Origin: an uncultured Clostridia bacterium
Lineage (GTDB): Bacteria; Bacillota; Clostridia; UBA1381
Length of the DNA stretch: 7,264 bases
Assembly (NCBI GenBank): GCA_905236685.1
Contig: CAJOPD010000071.1
Span: 1 to 7,264, forward strand
Direction: 5' to 3'
Shown: in pieces, positions 4,547 through 7,264 of the stretch
How positions within the stretch are numbered: position 1 is the stretch's first letter
Layout of the letters: every line of letters begins with the position of its first letter
The notes under the pieces: generated by a model
What the model saw: the letters and a program-made list of their open reading frames with translations, nothing else
What the model was told of the DNA's origin: nothing
Databases searched by the model: none
Translations under genes and position numbers: made by a program

Positions 4547-5821
4547 ATGATTAAGATAATGGAACTCGGCAAAATTGACAAAAAGGATATATTCGCAAGA
4601 GTTACTCCTGAATTTGATGTTGAAAAAACCGTTTCGGACATAATCACCGCCGTAAAAACGGGCGGCGACAAGGCGGTTTTGGACTACTGCGAAAAGTTTG
4701 ACAAGGTGCGCCTTGCAAATATTGAGGTATCTCAATCGGAGTTTGACGAGGCGATGTCCGAAATCGAGCCCGAATTTATTGAAATACTGAAAAAGGCGGC
4801 TTTCAACATTGAGAAATTCCACAGAAAACAGCTCAGGAACAGCTTTATCATAAATGACGAAAACGGCGTTGTGATGGGGCAAAAAATCATTCCGCTTGAC
4901 AGAGTGGGACTTTATGTTCCGGGCGGTACCGCCGCATATCCTTCAAGTGTTCTGATGAATGCGATACCCGCGAAAATCGCAGGCTGTAAGGAAATAGTGA
5001 TTACCACACCCCCTGATAAAGACGGCAAGGTTAATCCCGCAATTTTGGCGGCGGCAAAGGTTGCAGGCGTAACGCGCATATTTAAAGTGGGCGGTGCACA
5101 GGCGGTTGCCGCACTTGCATACGGCACGCAATCCGTTCCCAAGGTTGACAAAATCGTAGGTCCCGGAAATGCCTTTGTGGCAGAGGCGAAAAAGCAGGTT
5201 TTCGGCAAGGTTGCGATTGATATGATTGCAGGACCGAGCGAAATTTTGATAGTGTCGGACGGCACATCAGACCCGCGCCATCTTGCCGCAGATATGCTGT
5301 CACAGGCAGAACACGACAGGCTTGCAAGCGCTGTTTTGGTTACCGACAGCATAAATCTTGCAAACAGCGTGCGCGATGAAATCGACAGGCAGTTAAAAAG
5401 TCTCGAACGCAGGGAAATCGCAGAGGCGTCAATTGAAAACAACGGAAAAATTATCGTATGCGAAAATCTTTCCGAGGCGATAGATATTGCCAACGAGATT
5501 GCGCCCGAGCATTTGGAAATTTCGGTAGACAATCCCTTTGATTATCTTGACAAAATACGCCACGCAGGCTCGGTTTTTATGGGCAAAAACTGCCCCGAAG
5601 CTTTGGGCGATTATTTTGCGGGGGCAAATCACACACTTCCCACAAGCGGAACAGCAAGATTTTCCAGTCCCCTGTCGGTAGACGATTTTATAAAGAAAAT
5701 GCAATACACTTACTACACAAAGGACGCACTTGAAAAGGTGGCAAAAGATGTCGAATTCTTTGCACAAAAGGAAGGGCTTACCGCCCACGCAAAAAGTGCG
5801 GTGATACGAATTGAGGATTGA
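4547..5821 (+). CDS. hisD: Histidinol dehydrogenase
   Basis: HisD performs the last two steps of histidine synthesis, oxidising L-histidinol to histidine with two NAD+ in a zinc-dependent dimer. From ATG 4547 the protein has 424 residues, normal for the family. Zinc ligands and catalytic residues are all present: Gln253 and His256 (SQAEHD), Glu321-His322 (PEHLE), Asp355 (LGDYFAG) and His414 (TAHAKS). Each sits 5 or 6 positions before its E. coli counterpart (259, 262, 326/327, 360, 419), which supports intact function. The GLYVPGG loop, GPGNAFV and DMIAGPSE signature are also visible. ATG 4547 is chosen because AAGGA (4531-4535) lies 11 nt upstream. TTG 4526 lacks a ribosome-binding site, and ATG 4559 is possible but would shift the motifs further from E. 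coli spacing. The stop lies 6 nt before hisC. Confidence 0.97.
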   Translation: MIKIMELGKIDKKDIFARVTPEFDVEKTVSDIITAVKTGGDKAVLDYCEKFDKVRLANIEVSQSEFDEAMSEIEPEFIEILKKAAFNIEKFHRKQLRNSFIINDENGVVMGQKIIPLDRVGLYVPGGTAAYPSSVLMNAIPAKIAGCKEIVITTPPDKDGKVNPAILAAAKVAGVTRIFKVGGAQAVAALAYGTQSVPKVDKIVGPGNAFVAEAKKQVFGKVAIDMIAGPSEILIVSDGTSDPRHLAADMLSQAEHDRLASAVLVTDSINLANSVRDEIDRQLKSLERREIAEASIENNGKIIVCENLSEAIDIANEIAPEHLEISVDNPFDYLDKIRHAGSVFMGKNCPEALGDYFAGANHTLPTSGTARFSSPLSVDDFIKKMQYTYYTKDALEKVAKDVEFFAQKEGLTAHAKSAVIRIED

Positions 5822-5827
5822 TGGCTA

Positions 5828-6886
5828 ATGAGCAGATTTTTCAGCAAAAAATATGACGGACTTACTCCGTATACGGCGGGCGAACAGCCGAAGGACACAA
5901 AATATGTTAAGCTCAACACGAACGAATCGCCCTTCTCCCTATCGGAAAACGCCGTAAAATACGCAAAAGAGGCGCTTTTTAAAACAAATCTTTATCCCGA
6001 CCCCGACTGCACCGCTTTGCACCGCGAAATCGCGGATATGCTCGGCGTATCGCCCGATGAGGTGCTGGCGACAAACGGCTCGGACGAAATACTGAACTTT
6101 GCCTTTATGGCTTTTTGCGACAAGGAACATACCGCCGTATTCCCGAACATTACCTACGGGTTTTACAAGGTTTTTGCGGAAATTAACGGCATACCGTATG
6201 AGGAAATACCCTTAAAAGACGATTTCCGAATAGATATAAATGACTATATCGGCATAAACAAAAACATTTTTATCGCAAACCCGAACGCGCCGACCGGTAT
6301 CCCCCTCTCCGTTTCCGAGATAGAGGAAATTGTGAAATCAAACCCCGAAAATGTCGTAGTGATTGACGAGGCGTATATTGATTTCGGCGGAGAAAGCTGT
6401 GTTCCGCTTATAAAAAAATACGATAATCTGCTTATCACGCAAACCTTTTCAAAATCGCGTTCTATGGCAGGTGCAAGGCTCGGTTTCGGCTCAGGAAGCA
6501 AAGAGCTCATAGACGACCTTTACAAAATCAAATATTCCACAAACCCGTACAATGTGAACAGCATTACCGCAGCTTTGGGAATAGGCGTTTTAAAAGATGA
6601 TTTAACGATAAAGGAAAACTGCAACAAGATAATCAAAAACCGTGAATATACGGCGGCGGAGCTTGAAAAGCTGGGATTTTATGTCACAAATTCAGCCGCA
6701 AATTTCATTTTTGCACGGCACGAAAAGATAAGCGGTTTAACGCTTTATGAGGAACTCAAAAAAAGAGGCGTTTTGGTGCGGCACTTTTCAAAAAAGGAAA
6801 TATGCGATTTTAACAGGATTACCATCGGCAGTAAAAAAGAGATGGAAATACTTATTAAAACGATAAAGGATATATTGGAGGTATGA
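5828..6886 (+). CDS. hisC: Histidinol-phosphate aminotransferase
   Basis: HisC is a PLP-dependent fold-type I aminotransferase that converts imidazole-acetol phosphate to histidinol phosphate using glutamate. The 352-residue protein has the usual length. Visible features are YTAGEQP (15-21) and KLNTNESPF (28-36) in the substrate-binding N terminus, NPNAPTG (151-157), VVIDEAYIDF (177-186) with the PLP-contacting Asp, and TFSKSRSMAGARLGF (206-220) in which Lys209 is the expected PLP Schiff-base lysine. Position inside the his operon supports HisC over the related phenylalanine or cobalamin (CobD) aminotransferases. The ATG at 5828 has a modest GAGG 11 nt upstream and starts 6 nt after the hisD stop. 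An out-of-frame ATG overlapping that stop (5821) opens only 11 codons. The stop is 2 nt before the hisB start. Confidence 0.95.
   Translation: MSRFFSKKYDGLTPYTAGEQPKDTKYVKLNTNESPFSLSENAVKYAKEALFKTNLYPDPDCTALHREIADMLGVSPDEVLATNGSDEILNFAFMAFCDKEHTAVFPNITYGFYKVFAEINGIPYEEIPLKDDFRIDINDYIGINKNIFIANPNAPTGIPLSVSEIEEIVKSNPENVVVIDEAYIDFGGESCVPLIKKYDNLLITQTFSKSRSMAGARLGFGSGSKELIDDLYKIKYSTNPYNVNSITAALGIGVLKDDLTIKENCNKIIKNREYTAAELEKLGFYVTNSAANFIFARHEKISGLTLYEELKKRGVLVRHFSKKEICDFNRITIGSKKEMEILIKTIKDILEV
6877..6881 (+). promoter_or_regulatory. Shine-Dalgarno site of hisB, inside the end of hisC
   Basis: GGAGG lies 7 nt before ATG 6889 but only 1 nt before the in-frame ATG at 6883. The spacing picks 6889 as the hisB start. 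The site lies in the last codons of hisC, so the two genes are probably coupled. Confidence 0.8.
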
Positions 6887-6888
6887 AA

Positions 6889-7264
6889 ATGAGAAGGGCA
6901 AAAATAACAAGAAAAACGGCTGAAACGGACATTTCGTTAGAACTCTGCCTGGACGGAACGGGCGAAAGCCGTATTGATACGGGCTGCGGTTTTTTGAACC
7001 ATATGCTGACGCTTTTTGCAAAGCACGGAAGGTTTGATATTACCCTCACCTGCAAGGGCGACACCGATGTTGACGACCACCACACCGTTGAGGATATCGG
7101 TATTGCGCTTGGCTCTGCTTTTTCCGAAGCGCTTTCCGACAAAAAAGGGATTGTCCGCTACGGAAATATGATACTGCCTATGGACGAGGCGCTAATCCTT
7201 TCGGCTGTGGATTTATCAGGGCGTAGTCAGCTTGAATACGGGCTTATAATTCCGTCGCAAAAGG
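6889..7264 (+). CDS. hisB: Imidazoleglycerol-phosphate dehydratase (partial, 3' end off the right edge)
   Basis: HisB removes water from imidazoleglycerol phosphate to give imidazole-acetol phosphate, the substrate of HisC, in a manganese-dependent oligomer. The 125 codons seen cover roughly the first two thirds of a monofunctional bacterial HisB (about 195 residues in the family). The protein begins directly with the dehydratase domain (MRRAKITRKTAETDI), so it is not the bifunctional enterobacterial form with an N-terminal phosphatase. Motifs are LDGTGESRIDTG (21-32), GFLNHML (34-40), the metal-binding DDHHTVEDIGI (62-72) and PMDEA (97-101). In GFLNHML, Asn stands where many homologues have Asp (FLDHML); I believe this variant occurs in other clostridial HisB proteins. 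ATG 6889 is preferred over in-frame ATG 6883 on ribosome-binding spacing. The frame is open to the window end. Confidence 0.96.
   Translation, partial: MRRAKITRKTAETDISLELCLDGTGESRIDTGCGFLNHMLTLFAKHGRFDITLTCKGDTDVDDHHTVEDIGIALGSAFSEALSDKKGIVRYGNMILPMDEALILSAVDLSGRSQLEYGLIIPSQK

Noticed and set aside
4912..5532. 206-codon minus-strand open frame opposite hisD
   Set aside because: Antisense to conserved hisD with its active-site residues intact; low-complexity Ala/Ser/Ile composition mirrors the hisD codon pattern.
5821..5856. Mini-frame of 11 codons starting at the ATG that overlaps the hisD stop
   Set aside because: It has GAGG 4 nt upstream, but it ends quickly inside hisC in another frame and nothing suggests a functional peptide; the in-frame hisC ATG at 5828 fits the family.

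Overview
The window looks like chromosomal core metabolism from a member of Clostridia, probably a gut Ruminococcaceae/Oscillospiraceae-type relative. The taxon is inferred from four things: AT-leaning DNA with strong AAGGAGG/GGAGG ribosome-binding sites, a short-form HisG paired with HisZ, a his operon led by a YerC/TrpR-like regulator, and a ZTP riboswitch on a pur operon. No mobile element, CRISPR array, tRNA or rRNA was seen.

Left arm, minus strand (1-2313): a purine operon read right to left. A near-consensus promoter (2285-2313) is followed by a ZMP/ZTP (pfl-type) riboswitch aptamer (2198-2274) and an intrinsic terminator (2162-2199). Then come purE, purC and a purF-family gene that runs off the left edge. 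The PurF-like protein lacks the N-terminal cysteine nucleophile and other glutaminase residues, and is the oddest protein in the window.

Centre (2314-2525): the divergent intergenic region. It holds two inverted repeats of unknown role and a near-consensus promoter for the right arm. An 18-bp inverted repeat covers the -10 box of that promoter.

Right arm, plus strand (2526-7264): a tightly packed histidine operon, yerC-like regulator, hisZ, hisG, hisD, hisC, hisB (cut by the right edge). Genes overlap or lie within a few bases of each other, which suggests one transcript with translational coupling.

How it fits together: HisG with HisZ joins ATP and PRPP to start histidine synthesis. Later in the pathway HisF/HisH (outside the window) release AICAR (ZMP), a purine intermediate. 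ZMP and its triphosphate ZTP are the ligands of the riboswitch that controls the divergent purine genes. The layout therefore places a ZMP-producing pathway back to back with a ZMP/ZTP-sensing operon. The metabolic link is established; any regulatory cross-talk here is inference. Most of the window is ordinary housekeeping. The items worth a second look are the cysteine-less PurF homologue, the riboswitch and its terminator geometry, and the possible operator in the his promoter.
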